Part shown: piece by piece, positions 45,015-56,400 of the stretch
Layout: the number at the start of each line of letters is the position of its first letter
How positions within the stretch are numbered: the stretch's first letter is position 1
Assembly: GCA_034231615.1 (NCBI GenBank)
Contig: CM067298.1
Span: forward strand, 21,023,478-21,087,477
DNA from: Meghimatium bilineatum
Taxonomy: Eukaryota; Mollusca; Gastropoda; Stylommatophora; Philomycidae
DNA: 64,000 bases
Reading direction: 5' to 3'
Made by a program: the position numbers and the translations under genes
The notes under the pieces: generated by a model
What the model was told of the DNA's origin: nothing
Database searches by the model: none
The model's input: only the letters and a program-made list of their open reading frames with translations

Positions 45015-45685
45015 GCTTCCTTTGTTAGATCCATGCACAGTTAAATCCAGTTGATCAATACAGACACACCAACACACAAATTGTACAGGCATATACATTT
45101 CTTGGGTAGTACAAACACAGAATACAGCAAAGACCATGTCATTGATGCTGTTAGATGACCAAAAACAATTGACAATTCAAACATAAATATGGTAGTTTCA
45201 GATGTAGTTTACACTCTACTGCTCTGAAGGGAACATCTCACTCTACTGAGAATTTGGTGCCCTGCCACTAAGCAGACTACATCTTAATAGTCCAGAAACA
45301 GAATGTACTGCATCTCTCAATACATCAGACTTCAGCTTTGCTCAATATTCCCAATATATGTTGAAATGTATGTATGCTTATGGTCACAATGACTTGTTTG
45401 CTCACCATCCCATTCTGCCTCCACTCAGTGTTAACACTTTACTGACAAATTTCGACAGTCGCTGAATTTCGATTACAAATTCTAGGTGACCAACTTCAAC
45501 GATTGTTGAAACCGTTATGATACTTCAGAAATATGACACCCGTAATGAATGTTACTAAAAATAGCTTGTCTGAGATGGTGCATTATTCCAAAATGGTGGC
45601 ACCCATGAAATATAGTCTATAGACATCGTTTATGAGTATTAATCATGAAGAAATCAGATTTTTCGAAGGTGAGATTTTGTGATAA
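45015..45685. other. unrecognised stretch
   Basis: No family signature. A TAGTCCAGAAACAGAATGTAC segment near 45280 may be another SINE scrap. Confidence 0.4.
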
Positions 45686-45810
45686 ATACGAGGCGTGTTC
45701 AAATGAAAACGGGACTTGTGGATTTATTTAAAAAGTATCATACGCAATTTAATATTTTCAACGGAATTGAACAAAGCAACCACTTGTGAATAAGAATGCA
45801 CCTGGGTTCA

Positions 45811-46086
45811 TCAGAAAAAATCTCCGTATGCATTTAGGCAAGCATCCCACTGTTTAGGTAGACGTCGAATGCCGTCCGAGAAAAAGTTGCGTGGCTGTTC
45901 TCTGAACCATGTGGTCACCGCTGTCTTCACGTCTGCGTCGCTGTTGAATCGCTGTCCCTTTAGTGCTTTCTTCAACGGTCCGAACAAATGGAAATCACAC
46001 GGGGATAAATCGGGACTATAGGCTGGGTGATGAAGAACTTCCCAATTCTTCTTTGCCAATGTTTCCTGCACAATTTTTGCGACGTG
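45811..46086 (-). CDS. mariner transposase, C-terminal fragment (left arm)
   Basis: The minus strand repeats the transposase tail: QETLAKKNWEVLHHPAYSPD, LSPCDFHLFGPLKKALKGQR, FNSDADVKTAVTTWFREQPR and the GDFF end. It retains the third acidic residue but lacks HDNARPH, which lies beyond the arm boundary. It is a mirror duplicate, not an independent gene. Confidence 0.88.
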   Translation of the reverse strand, partial: HVAKIVQETLAKKNWEVLHHPAYSPDLSPCDFHLFGPLKKALKGQRFNSDADVKTAVTTWFREQPRNFFSDGIRRLPKQWDACLNAYGDFF

Positions 46087-46088
46087 TC

Positions 46089-46472
46089 AACATCAATGCC
46101 GCCCATTATAAAGACACTTTAGACAAGCTGCATAAGGCCATCAAGGCTAAGCGACCAGGCATACTTTCTCAAGGTGTGATTCTTCTCCACGACAACGCTC
46201 GTCCGCACGTCGCAAAAATTGTGCAGGAAACATTGGCAAAGAAGAATTGGGAAGTTCTTCATCACCCAGCCTATAGTCCCGATTTATCCCCGTGTGATTT
46301 CCATTTGTTCGGACCGTTGAAGAAAGCACTAAAGGGACAGCGTTTCAACAGCGTGAAGACAGCGGTGACCACATGGTTCAGAGAACAGCCACGCAACTTT
46401 TTCTCGGACGGCATTCGACGTCTACCTAAACAGTGGGATGCTTGCCTAAATGCATACGGAGATTTTTTCTGA
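46089..46472 (+). CDS. mariner transposase, C-terminal fragment (right arm)
   Basis: The frame reads NINAAHYKDTLDKLHKAIKA, GVILLHDNARPHVAKIVQET, LHHPAYSPDLSPCDFHLFGP and ends GDFF at the stop. HDNARPH and SPDLSPCDFHLF hold the second and third acidic residues of the catalytic triad with 34 residues between them (DD34D, mariner). The first Asp and the DNA-binding domain are absent. Three residues (plus or minus) are missing near RFNS compared with the left arm (RFNSDADVKTA). Confidence 0.9.
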   Translation, partial: NINAAHYKDTLDKLHKAIKAKRPGILSQGVILLHDNARPHVAKIVQETLAKKNWEVLHHPAYSPDLSPCDFHLFGPLKKALKGQRFNSVKTAVTTWFREQPRNFFSDGIRRLPKQWDACLNAYGDFF

Positions 46473-46659
46473 TGAACCCAGGTGCATTCTTATTCACAAG
46501 TGGTTGCTTTGTTCAATTCCGTTGAAAATATTAAATTGCGTATGATACTTTTTAAATAAATCCACAAGTCCCGTTTTCATTTGAACACGCCTCGTATAAT
46601 GTCATTTAAATCCATGACTAACATTATAATAAGTAGGATTCTGCTCTTGAAATAATTCT

Positions 46660-46945
46660 GAGACTTTCAAATTAATTCAGAGAATGCAAACATTCATTAT
46701 GGAAATTAATTCAGAGAATGGAAAGATTCATTATGGAAATTAATTCAGAGAATGCAGACATTCATTATGGAAATTATTTCAAAGAATGCAAACATTCATT
46801 ATGGAAATTAATTCATAGAATGCAAACATTCATTATGGAAATTAATTCAGAGAATGCAGATATTCATTATGGAAATTAATTCAGAGAATACAAACATTCA
46901 TTATGGAAATTAATTCAGAGAATACAAACATTCATTATGACACAT
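46660..46945. repeat. 34-bp tandem repeat, about eight units
   Basis: Units of ATTCAGAGAATGCAAACATT plus CATTATGGAAATTA with few substitutions. It lies just past the palindromic mariner. Confidence 0.92.
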
Positions 46946-47044
46946 AGAAAGTTTCAAAGTTCTCTCAATTTAGTTTGATTTTTTACACATTTTTAAAGAT
47001 GGTGATGTCAATGTCTACAAAATTTGCAAACACCCCTTGGTAAT

Positions 47045-47275
47045 GGGAGATAAGTCATCATCATGTGACATATTTTTTCCAGAACGTGGTATTCCTTATG
47101 GATTCTCTGAACACTCTGCGATTCTGGACATTTTGACCTGCCGCAGCTAGAGATACATTTAAACAATATGCTATATACCTGCACCATCGTCGTCTTGGGC
47201 GCCCCTCTTCCCCTGTTGACATTAACTCTTCCTTCAGCTATTAATCTTTCCATGCTATTATGTCTCTTTATATGA
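47045..47275 (-). mobile_element. RTE-like LINE, 3' end
   Basis: The minus strand reads MERLIAEGRVNVNRGRGAPK, a diverged middle and IHKEYHVLEKICHMMM. It matches the C-terminus of the 7653-8576 family. Confidence 0.8.
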
Positions 47276-47279
47276 CCAA

Positions 47280-47930
47280 ATCAACACACTTTTCTTGTTA
47301 AGGAGCCAGCCATCTTCGACGTATATTGATCATAACACTTCTTGATTTGTGAGAATATTCAAAATAGAAGATATGGACGCTCTAGATTGCTGGTCAGTAA
47401 AGTGTTAAAGGGCAGGTACCAGACCAGTAGGTGCCCTACACAACTGCTATGTGGTAGTCAGTCTTGAAAAAACTAAAAGCTAATGAACACATAGCTGAAA
47501 AACATATTTCTTTAAATTGGATACAGTGAATCCTAAGCTCAACAAACTAGTACAATTTAAGCTCACTCATCAAGAAAATGAACATCTAGCCAAGAAAGTA
47601 AACATAACTCAATAATCTAATATTATTATTTTAATATTAAAATGGGAATGCAAGTACCGTCCCATTTGTAAAGTGTCAAAACTCAGTTGTCTTCTTAAAC
47701 AATCACAAACATACCGTTGCAGTAATAGATGCACCACAATGACACTAATTTACTTATATTTACTATGGAAGACTGGTCATTTGAGTTGACTCATGGGTTC
47801 ACAAAACACATGTCCATATTAAAAAATACAGATAGCCATTAAAAAGCATATGCGAGTGAACACGTGTACCACATTACAATGGTCTATTTATATAATAAAC
47901 TATTTTCTGTTTGTATTTCTACAAAGTAGC
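47280..47930. other. unrecognised stretch
   Basis: AT-rich; no frames or repeats of note. Confidence 0.5.
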
Positions 47931-47939
47931 TTCAAAAAG

Positions 47940-49192
47940 TTCCTAGAATAGTTGATTGGTGTTCAAATAAAAGATGATGTTATGGAGATTATATGTTTAG
48001 AAGTTGGTAATGACCTTGAAGAAAGGAGATGGCGGGCAATGATACTGTCAAAGAGAAGACACAGATGTTTGTTTGTTGTGCTAGATGCATCATCAGAGTT
48101 AAAAATGTCAGACAATCACAAGTTATGTTGCATGTTTTTTTGTAATTCCCAGAGTATTGTCTACCATGATTTCATTCCTGAAGGTTAAATGATCAACAAG
48201 GAAATGTATGTTGATATCTTCTGTTATCAAAAAGATACAATCAGAAGAAAACAGCCAGAAAAATGAAGAATAAATAATTGGATTATCAGATCAGTCAGTT
48301 CCTCTTTTGCCAAGTTTGGCACATAGGGCGGATGTCACAGTTCTCCATGCCTGTCAATCAGTTGCCAAGGATTGCAGGTCTTGTGCATTTATGCCTTTAT
48401 GTTGATTTTAGTTCATTCAAATAAATGTTCTTCTGAGCATAGTTTTTGGTCTTCCCTGTTTTCTTTCCCGTCTGGTGTCCACATGAAGGCGTGTCATGGA
48501 ATTCTATCTCCCTTAATTCTAAGTATATGGCCGATGTATGTCCAGTGGCGGTTTCTGATGATGTTTGTCACATATTCTTGTTTTGTCTCCTTTCTTAGTA
48601 TGTCATTTGATTTGAAGTCGTACCAATTAGTATTTGTGTTTTTTCTGAGGCATCTATTCTCGAAGGCAACTAACTTCTTATCCATTATTGCAGTAGATTT
48701 CCATCTTTCACATCCATATGTCACTGATGGAATCACACTTGCATTGAAAAGTCAGTTTGATGTGTTTACTTGCGATCTTCGATCTCCAGATATCTGAGAG
48801 TTTTTTAAAGGCGTTGGAGGCGAGAGCGATTCGAGTCTTGATTTCTGAGTTGGTATCCCCGTCTGCTGTTATCTTGCTTCCCAAATATACAAAATTATAT
48901 ATTTTGTTGTTGGATTATGCTACTTGACAATTAATCAGCATTGATTCCTATTGATAAAGTAGTACCTCGCACCAGCAAATTTTTTTCTAGTTCCCTTGGC
49001 TAAAATCAGCACTGAAAGGACCGCGATTCAAGGATGCAGATAATGTTATCACCAATGTGACAAGACAGCTAAGAGAAGTGTCAAAGAATGAGTTCCACAA
49101 ATTTTTTCAGCAACGGTATGTACGTTGGCAAAAATGTGCAGTTGCTGAAGGAAACTACTTTGAAAGAAATCAAGTGCAAATAATTTGATTGT
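47940..49192 (+). mobile_element. older mariner interrupted by a LINE
   Basis: The left part (47940-48280) contains NSQSIVYHDFIPEG, INKEMYVDIF and DTIRRKQPEK, like the mariner core IVHxEFxPEGQTVN and RRKRPE. The right part (49005-49192) reads KSALKGPRFKDADNVITNVT, RQLREVSKNEFHKFFQQRYV, ending RWQKCAVAEGNYFERNQVQI, the usual mariner C-terminus. A minus-strand LINE lies between. The copy is old with frameshifts. Confidence 0.75.
48290..48990 (-). mobile_element. RTE-like LINE inserted in a mariner
   Basis: The minus strand reads GDTNSEIKTRIALASNAFKK, VIPSVTYGCERWKSTAIMDK, KLVAFENRCLRKNTNTNWYD and HWTYIGHILRIKGDRIP, with a tail of TPDGKENRED type. It is the thumb-to-end section of an RT, 5'-truncated. 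Exact ends and a target duplication could not be fixed. Confidence 0.78.
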
Positions 49193-49207
49193 TACTTATT
49201 TCCATAT

Positions 49208-49363
49208 TCTTCTTCTTCTGCATACATTCTCAAAATGCTGAATTTCTCTTATAGAAGGACCATGGTCCTACTAGATTTCCAGCAGGATGTAGTCCTGAGA
49301 ATGGAAATGCGTTGTGTCGCCGTTTTATTTGCACCAATGGCCCAATACATCCATCTTTGGCAG
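49208..49363 (-). mobile_element. SINE-A, full length, 14-bp target duplication
   Basis: Direct repeats ACTTATTTCCATAT at 49194-49207 and 49364-49377 flank a 156-bp antisense SINE-A (TCTTCTTCTTCTGCATACAT, AGATTTCCAGCAGGATGTAG, CCATCTTTGGCAG). Confidence 0.93.
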
Positions 49364-49529
49364 ACTTATTTCCATATAATCCACTAATTCATGAAACTTG
49401 TTGGAGCTACCTTGTATAAAGAGTCTGAAATTTCTAGTTAGTTCAGATATTTTTTGTGCTTATTTTAAACTACAGTACCATCAATTTGTGCATTTTATTG
49501 TAAGGTCTATGTTTTTATTATATGTATTG

Positions 49530-49700
49530 GTATATTGCCAGTCTTTGGTGGCAGAGGGGTTAATGAGATAATCTCACAAACTCAACTCATGTGTACTAGA
49601 TCAGGCTCAATGTGCAGATAAATCATGTCACTTATATTGCACCAATAATGTAACACCAGCAATGTAACTAAACATAAAAGTGTAAATAAATTCAACAATA
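49530..49700. repeat. dispersed repeat shared with 57590-57780
   Basis: GTGGCAGAGGGGTTAAT, AGGCTCAATGTGCAGATAAA and ATGTAACTAAACATAAAAGT recur at 57590-57780 with moderate divergence. The family is not recognised; no coding capacity is visible. Confidence 0.65.
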
Positions 49701-49789
49701 GATGAAAAGCAATATCCTATACAGGAAATTCTTCAACTATTCTTTAATAATTTTCTGTAAAAGAGAGCACATTTGGTGATATATCTTAT

Positions 49790-49795
49790 TTTATT
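49790..49795 (-). promoter_or_regulatory. possible MAEA polyadenylation signal
   Basis: AATAAA on the minus strand, about 530 bp downstream of the MAEA stop. The sequence between is AT-rich and includes a twofold direct repeat of about 50 bp near 50025-50105. Hexamers of this kind are common by chance in such AT-rich DNA, so support is weak. Confidence 0.3.
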
Positions 49796-50024
49796 TTGAA
49801 AGAGGAGGAAGAATGATGTTAAGGATCACCTTTTATGTCTCAGAGAGTATAGTCTACTACTCTTGATATAATATAGTCCTCCCCTGCCACCTTTAATTTT
49901 TGTTGCCCTTTATGTTCAAAATATTTTTTTAAACTTGAAAATCCCATGAGACACTACAAAATTGAGACACCCCCAAACATTAACAAACAATGTCAAAATG
50001 AAGAAGTTAATCTTTAATAAAACA

Positions 50025-50105
50025 AATAAACCTTTCCAAACTTAAAAACAAAATGTTTAATAAAACAAATAAACCTTTCCAAACTTTAAAAAACAAAATG
50101 TTTAA
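50025..50105. repeat. tandem duplication of about 50 bp in the MAEA 3' region
   Basis: ACAAATAAACCTTTCCAAAC with the following AAACAAAATGTTTAAT occurs twice in direct contact with a 2-bp length difference. Confidence 0.75.
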
Positions 50106-50325
50106 TTACCTGCTGTCGTACAACTGACATTTTAATGGAAATATATCATTACTCAGAATAGTTCCTAAATTACTACAGAACTTTCCTTTCTTTAATATCT
50201 TCATGGTGTAAACACAAAATTCTATTTTGTAACTTATTAATTTCAATTTTTTTTAAAGTTTTACTATATTTGAAACTTATTGACTCCAAAAATAATATTA
50301 AATGAGAACAGGAGAGAAGAGTAAA

Positions 50326-50424
50326 TCACATGACAAAGACTTTCTCCAAATCATCGACGTGAAAGACCTCTCTAGTGCGAGGGCACACAATTTTTCCATC
50401 AAGATCTGCAATAGTTTCCAGAGC
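50326..50424 (-). CDS. MAEA: MAEA terminal coding exon
   Basis: This 99-bp segment reads [20 protein letters not shown] and [12 protein letters not shown], then TGA at 50326-50328. Human MAEA ends [20 protein letters not shown] then VYIM. The acceptor is TTTGTTTCAG. The 3' untranslated region follows at lower coordinates; the first AATAAA I noticed in this orientation is at 49790-49795, about 530 bp past the stop. Confidence 0.95.
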   Translation of the reverse strand, partial: ALETIADLDGKIVCPRTREVFHVDDLEKVFVM

Positions 50425-53400
50425 CTGAAACAAAGTTTAGTTATGTTTAGTTATTTTGTCCACTGAAATATTGCAATGGATAATCATGTTACAGACAATT
50501 TCTATGAATCTTCTATTAAGAGCATAAGACAAATATGTAAGTAGGAAATAAAATAAAGATGCATACAGGTTTAAAAGAACAATTACTTTCAATTGTGAAA
50601 TGACAAACACATGCATGGTCTGTATGTTGACATGATTTCTTGCCAAAAATGATGCTACCGGAAATAGTCAAAGGTAGAAGAAGCAGAAAGACAAAGAATA
50701 GCATGGACAAACAATATCAAGGGCTGGAAGGCCAAGATTTTTCCACTCGTCCGTATTGTTGAAGATATAAATCGCTAGCAAGCCCTGTGTGTTGATGCAT
50801 CCAATGTGGTACCCCTTACAACTCTGACAGGTTATGGGCTTATACATAGATGGATGGTAGGTTGCTGATACAGCGGTCTATAGGTTCATGCCCTGTGACC
50901 CAATTACAGTGCTGGGAAGTCTGAATTTTCTACCCATTCTGGCCAGAGCCAGAAAATAAAGAAGACCCTTCTGAAGACTCAGACTCATACCTAGAATGCT
51001 GAGAGGGAATTAAACCTTTTATCTTCAACATACCTTGAGATTGAAAGAAAGTCATGGTGAAGCTCTCTCCAGAGGTAGAAGACTGTCCTACTTGTGGCAT
51101 TGCATCCAACAGTGACATTGAATAAATCTGTCATCTGAGACTTGCAAATCTCAGGAAAACCTTCCCATCAAAATAGGATGGCAGAGAAACACTAATTTAG
51201 AGCTGAAAATAAAACTCTACCACCTGGCAAAGGTGACAAACTTGTACTCCCTCAGGGTTTTACCATCATCATTGTTAATCATCTTTTCTTACAGCATGGT
51301 GCCACTGCAGCCCAGTAGTAAGTGTACTGGTTTCCTAGACTGAAGTTTATGATTCAGTCTCATGTTGTGGGTGGAACCCAGCTGTCTTGTCGCACTGGTG
51401 ATCCCTCTATGGGAATAGACAATTAACCCTAATCTCAAAACCTTCTTAGTGGCTTCTTACAACATCTGTGGTAGTTAACAGTGGCACTATGTTTTGTTTC
51501 ACTTTCAGGCACTGACAATAAATGGGTGAGTCAAAGGTATGTTTTCTTTGAAAGTGATTGATAAAGAACTGTTGTCTGAATGTGATTGGCTCATAAAAGG
51601 CTGATGTTTGATTGTGATATTTTTTGTCATGTCCAATATTTTTTAGCTACAGAGGACAGATTTTTACATCAGTTTAATAACTTGATCTTCATAGAGAATT
51701 GGAGAAAGATTAAAGACTCAGTTTAGAGAGCAGCAGTCCTACCTTCAAGCCGTAGATACGACCATTGGGCAACATCATTGGAGGATTATGCTCATTCAGA
51801 GCAGAACCTGTTATACTACACACCAGCTTAGAGTTAGCACAGTGGGCAAAGGGAAGTGGTTGAGCTAACTCATTCAAGTGTGTGCTACACACTGGGCAGT
51901 CTGCATTTCGCACACTTGGATCATTCTTATAGCAATAACTGTCTCGGGTTAAGGCAACAATAGTCAGTGGAATTAATTAGATAACAAAACATACTGTCTC
52001 TTGCACTGGTTTCCTAGTCAGATGGTCCAAGTTTCCATTTTTAGTTTGTTTGTGAACCCCAAGAATTGTGAGCAATTAGCTCTTACTTGCTATATGAAGT
52101 GGGGTGGTTTTTCTGAGCTTTCTTTCATACCCAAGAGACATGAGCTTTTGGCCTAGTGCAATGCCTATTGAAGGAGCCTTCTACTCAGAAGGTGTCTAGA
52201 TTATATAAATGACATGTAACAAACCTCCATAAGAGAACATCAATATAACGGCATGTCATTTACTAAGGTTTTCTGTTGTATGGGTGGTTTGTCTAGTGAA
52301 CCATTGGTGAAAGCCACAGACACAACCGCATGTGTTCTATTTTTAGTTCAACTGGAACATTTATTAGACCACAATTGTTTCCAGGTTAACCTAACTTGGA
52401 AAACATATTTGGGAGAGTAGGAAGGTAAAGGTTGACTTGCTGATTATTTGGATAGTTTTGTGTCACAACTCCTGCTGGATAGTTTTGTGTCATAACTCCT
52501 GCTGGATAGTTTTGTGTCATAACTCCTGCTGGATAGTTTAGTGTAATAACTCCTGCTGGATAGTTTTGTGTCATAACTCCTGCTGGATAGTTTTGTCATA
52601 ACTCCTGCTGGATAGTTTTGTGTCACAACTCCTGCTGGATAGTTTTGTGTCACAACTCCTGCTGGATAGTTTTGTGTCATAACTCCTGCTGGATAGTTTT
52701 GTGTCATAACTCCTGCTGGATAGTTTAGTGTAATAACTCCTGCTGGATAGTTTTGTGTCATAACTCCTGCTGGATAGTTTTGTGTCATAACTCCTGCTGG
52801 ATAGTTTTGTGTCACAACTCCTGCTGGATAGTTTTGTGTCACAACTCCTGCTGGATAGTTTTGTGTCATAACTCCTGCTGGATAGTTTTGTGTCACAACT
52901 CCTGCTGGATAGTTTTGTGTCATAACTCCTGCTGGATAGTTTTGTGTCACAACTCCTGCTGGATAGTTTTGTCATAACTCCTGCTGGATAGTTTTGTGTC
53001 ACAACTCCTGCTGGATAGTTTTGTGTCATAACTCCTGCTAGATAGTTTTGTGTCATAACTCCTGCTGGATAGTTTTGTGTCACAACTCCTGCTGGATAGT
53101 TTTGTGTCATAACTCCTGCTGGATAGTTTTGTGTCATAACTCCTGCTGGATAGTTTTGTGTCACAACTCCTGCTGGATAGTTTTGTGTCATAACTCCTGC
53201 TGGATAGTTTTGTGTCATAAATCCTGCTGTATAGTTTTGTGTCATAACTCCTGCTGAATAGTTTTGTGTCACAACTCCTGCTGGATAGTTTTGTGTCACA
53301 ACTCCTGATGGATAGTTTTGTGTCATAACTCCTGCTGGATAGTTTTGTCACAACTCCTGCTGGATAATTTTGTGTCACCACTCCTACTGGATAGTTTTGT

Positions 53401-56400
53401 GTCAGAACTGCTGGATAGTTTTGTCACAACTACTGCTGGATAATTTTGTGTCACCACTCCTACTGGATAGTTTTGTGTCACAACTCCTGCTGGATAGTTT
53501 TGTCACAACTCCTGCTGGATAGTTTGTCACAATTCCTACTGGATAGTTTTGTCACAACTCCTGCTGGATAGTTTTGTCACAACTCCTGCTGAATAGTTTT
53601 GTGTCACAACTCCTGCTGGATAGTTTTGTGTCACAACTCCTGCTGGATAGTTTTGTGTCACAACTCCTGCTGGATAGTTTTGTGTCACAACTCCTGCTGG
53701 ATAGTTTTGTGTCATAACTCCTGCTGGATAGTTTGTCTCAACTCCTACTGGATAGTTTTGCCACAACTCCTACTGGATAGTTTTGTCACAACTCCTGCTG
53801 GATAGTTTGTCTCAACTCCTACTGGATAGTTTTGCCACAACTCCTACTGGATAGTTTTGTCACACTCCTGCTGGATAGTTTTGTGTCAAACCTTTGCTGG
53901 ATAGTTTTGTGTCATAACTCCTGCTGGATAGTTTTGTGTCACCACTCCTACTGGATAGTTTTGTGTAATAACTCCTACTGGATAGTTTTGTCACAATTCC
54001 TGCTGGATAGTTTTGTGTCACAACTCCTGCTGGATAGTTTTGTCACAACTCATGCTGGATAATTTTGTGTCACCAATCCTACTGGATAGTTTTGTGTAAC
54101 AACTCCTGCTGGATAGTTTTGTCACAACTCCTGCTTGATAGTTTTGTCACAACTCCTACTGGATAGTTTTGTCACTACTCCTACTGGATAGTTTTGTGTA
54201 ATACTCCTGCTGGATAGTTTTATGTCACCACTCCTAATGGATAGTTTTGTGTAATAACTCCTACTGGATAGTTTTGTCACAACTCCTGCTGGATAGTTTT
54301 GTGTCACAACTCCTGCTGGATAGTAGGATGTAGTCCAGAGAACAGAATGAGTTGTATCCTAATTTACAGCTTTGCTGTTATATCTGCGTCTTTTAGTCTG
54401 ACACATTCAACTTCAAAATGGCTTCTGGGTCACTTTGATTTTCTATTGGATGGGATATCCAACACCACTCCAAAATCTCCTAAGCCGCCTCTTATGACAT
54501 GCATGGCAGGTCACATTGTCACGACTCTTTTATCACTTTAACTGGATTCAACAATTCGAGAGAGTCTGATTTTGAACTCACATCCTCGTAACACAAGACA
54601 AATGTCATAACAAAGCTTCCTTACTGAGATACTTTTTTTACTCAAAATAAACAATTCCTTTTCCATACAAACCACCATCATTGCATCACCCTTATTTTCT
54701 GTTTATCTAAAAAGGATACAGAGTTTTAAGCGCTGAGAGGCCAGCTTGCAATGTGGCAGTGAAGGAAGCGTGGGCATTTAGCTGATGAAGTTGAAAATTC
54801 TCCTGACGGAACTGAAGCACTAACTTCTGCCAGTTGTCCGCAGATAACAGCTCCTGGATATCACAGAGAAATAAATTAATCTGATTGATTGTTCACAACA
54901 GAAACTAAAATCACTTTATTATGTGTAATTTCTATTTACTGTATTATGCAAACCAAAGCATAGGCTTCATCACAAAATGTAAACATAAAAATGTACCGCA
55001 AGGTAAATTATGACCAGAAGAGTATTGTTTTCAGAATTTATTTAAAACAACAACTTTTTGTTAGTGTTCATTCTCAAACTTCCACTGGATCTCTCTTGTA
55101 ACAGAACAATGATCATATTAGGTTTCCAGAAGGATGTAGTCTACAGAATGGATATGCATTGTGTTGCACTTTTATTTTCACCATGACCAGACTTATCTGA
55201 CTTTGACAGTGGTAGGTATACTTAATGTTTTACCAATTCCACCACAGGTGGACATATATCCAGTGACATATTCTTTCAAGAACATTGTCTTTATCAGGGA
55301 TACTCTGAACGCCTCTCTGTTCTGGGCAAGCAGGCCCGCATTGGCCAGAGAAATGTGCATACATTCTTCAATGTCTCTAGTCCATCATCTTCTTGGTCTT
55401 CCTCTTCTTCTCTTGCCTGTCACTCTGCCCTCTAGAACCAGCTTTTCGATACCATCATGTCGTTTTAAGTGTCCAAAATACTGTAGCTTCCTTCTTATGA
55501 TGGTATTTAGAAATCAGCCTTCATTTAGTTTCAGTAATTTCAAAACTTCAATGTTCTTCTTTTTCTATGTCTATGATATTCATAGAATCTTTCTATAGGT
55601 TCATTTCAAATGAATTTATTCTTTTGGATATTGTCTTATTTAAAGTCCAAGTTTCGCATCCATATGTTGCCACTGGGAAAACACATGATCTCAAAAGGGT
55701 TACTTTAGTGTCGTTATTACTGCTTTGCCATAGCTTTCTCATTTTTGTTAATTAAAGTGTTGCAATTGTGAGTCTTCTTCTAATCTTGACTGAACAATCT
55801 TCGGAACTGTTTATATTTGCTCCCAGATATTATAATTTTTTACATATTCTAGTTCTGTATTGTCTATGTTGATTATTGGTCGATTTTTGTTTTATCAGTT
55901 GTCATAATTTTTGTTTTCTGTGCATTTAGATATAGATTTTGGATCTCGCTGTATTTCTTTGTTGTTGCGATTAGCTGTTTCAGTCCCTCAGAATGTGTAG
56001 TACGGAGGACTGTGTCATCTGCCTATCTTATTTATGGAATCTTGTACCCACCGATATTTATTGGATGAAATTCATTTTCCTCTAGTTCTCTTACATTATA
56101 TCATTATATTCTCTGCATAGATGTTAAAAAGATAAGGGAATAGAGTGCACCCTCATCTCACTCCACTTTGAACGGCGAACCATTCATATGTTTCTCCCTA
56201 TACTCTTACTGCTACTTGTTGTTCGTGATATAGTGTTTCAATAAGATGTATTATCTTATTGAGATAATGAGAAATGTAAGAAACGGTGGACATATTATAT
56301 GTATCAAGCACGGAAAAATCCGTTTACTCTTGTTGCCAAGCGATTTGGTGCCGTCAGAACAGACTGGTTCAATACTTGTTGGTCTCAAGAATTAGCCAAA

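Larger units (their letters stand above)
45689..46594. mobile_element. palindromic mariner with two 3' ends
   Basis: TA duplications (45687-45688 and 46595-46596) flank a 906-bp element. Its ends are the same terminal repeat, CGAGGCGTGTTCAAATGAAA, in inverted orientation. The left arm 45689-46086 (398 bp) is the reverse complement of the right arm 46206-46594 (389 bp), apart from 9 bp missing in the right arm. The 119-bp centre continues the right arm's coding sequence. Both arms carry the transposase C-terminus, so the element lacks the transposase N-terminus and the true 5' end. Near-identical arms and clean TA borders suggest a young event. Confidence 0.92.

Noticed and set aside
45963-46088. 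Plus-strand frame starting MLSSTVRTNG in the mariner
   Set aside because: It is the reverse complement of the transposase in the left arm; real coding sense starts near 46089.
52444-53805. Long frames on both strands (TQNYPAGV and CHNSCWIVL repeats)
   Set aside because: By-products of the 27-bp minisatellite; no start context, no unique sequence, and opposite strands are open equally.
52446-54325. CRISPR-like regular array
   Set aside because: Direct tandem units with no unique spacers, in a eukaryotic intron.
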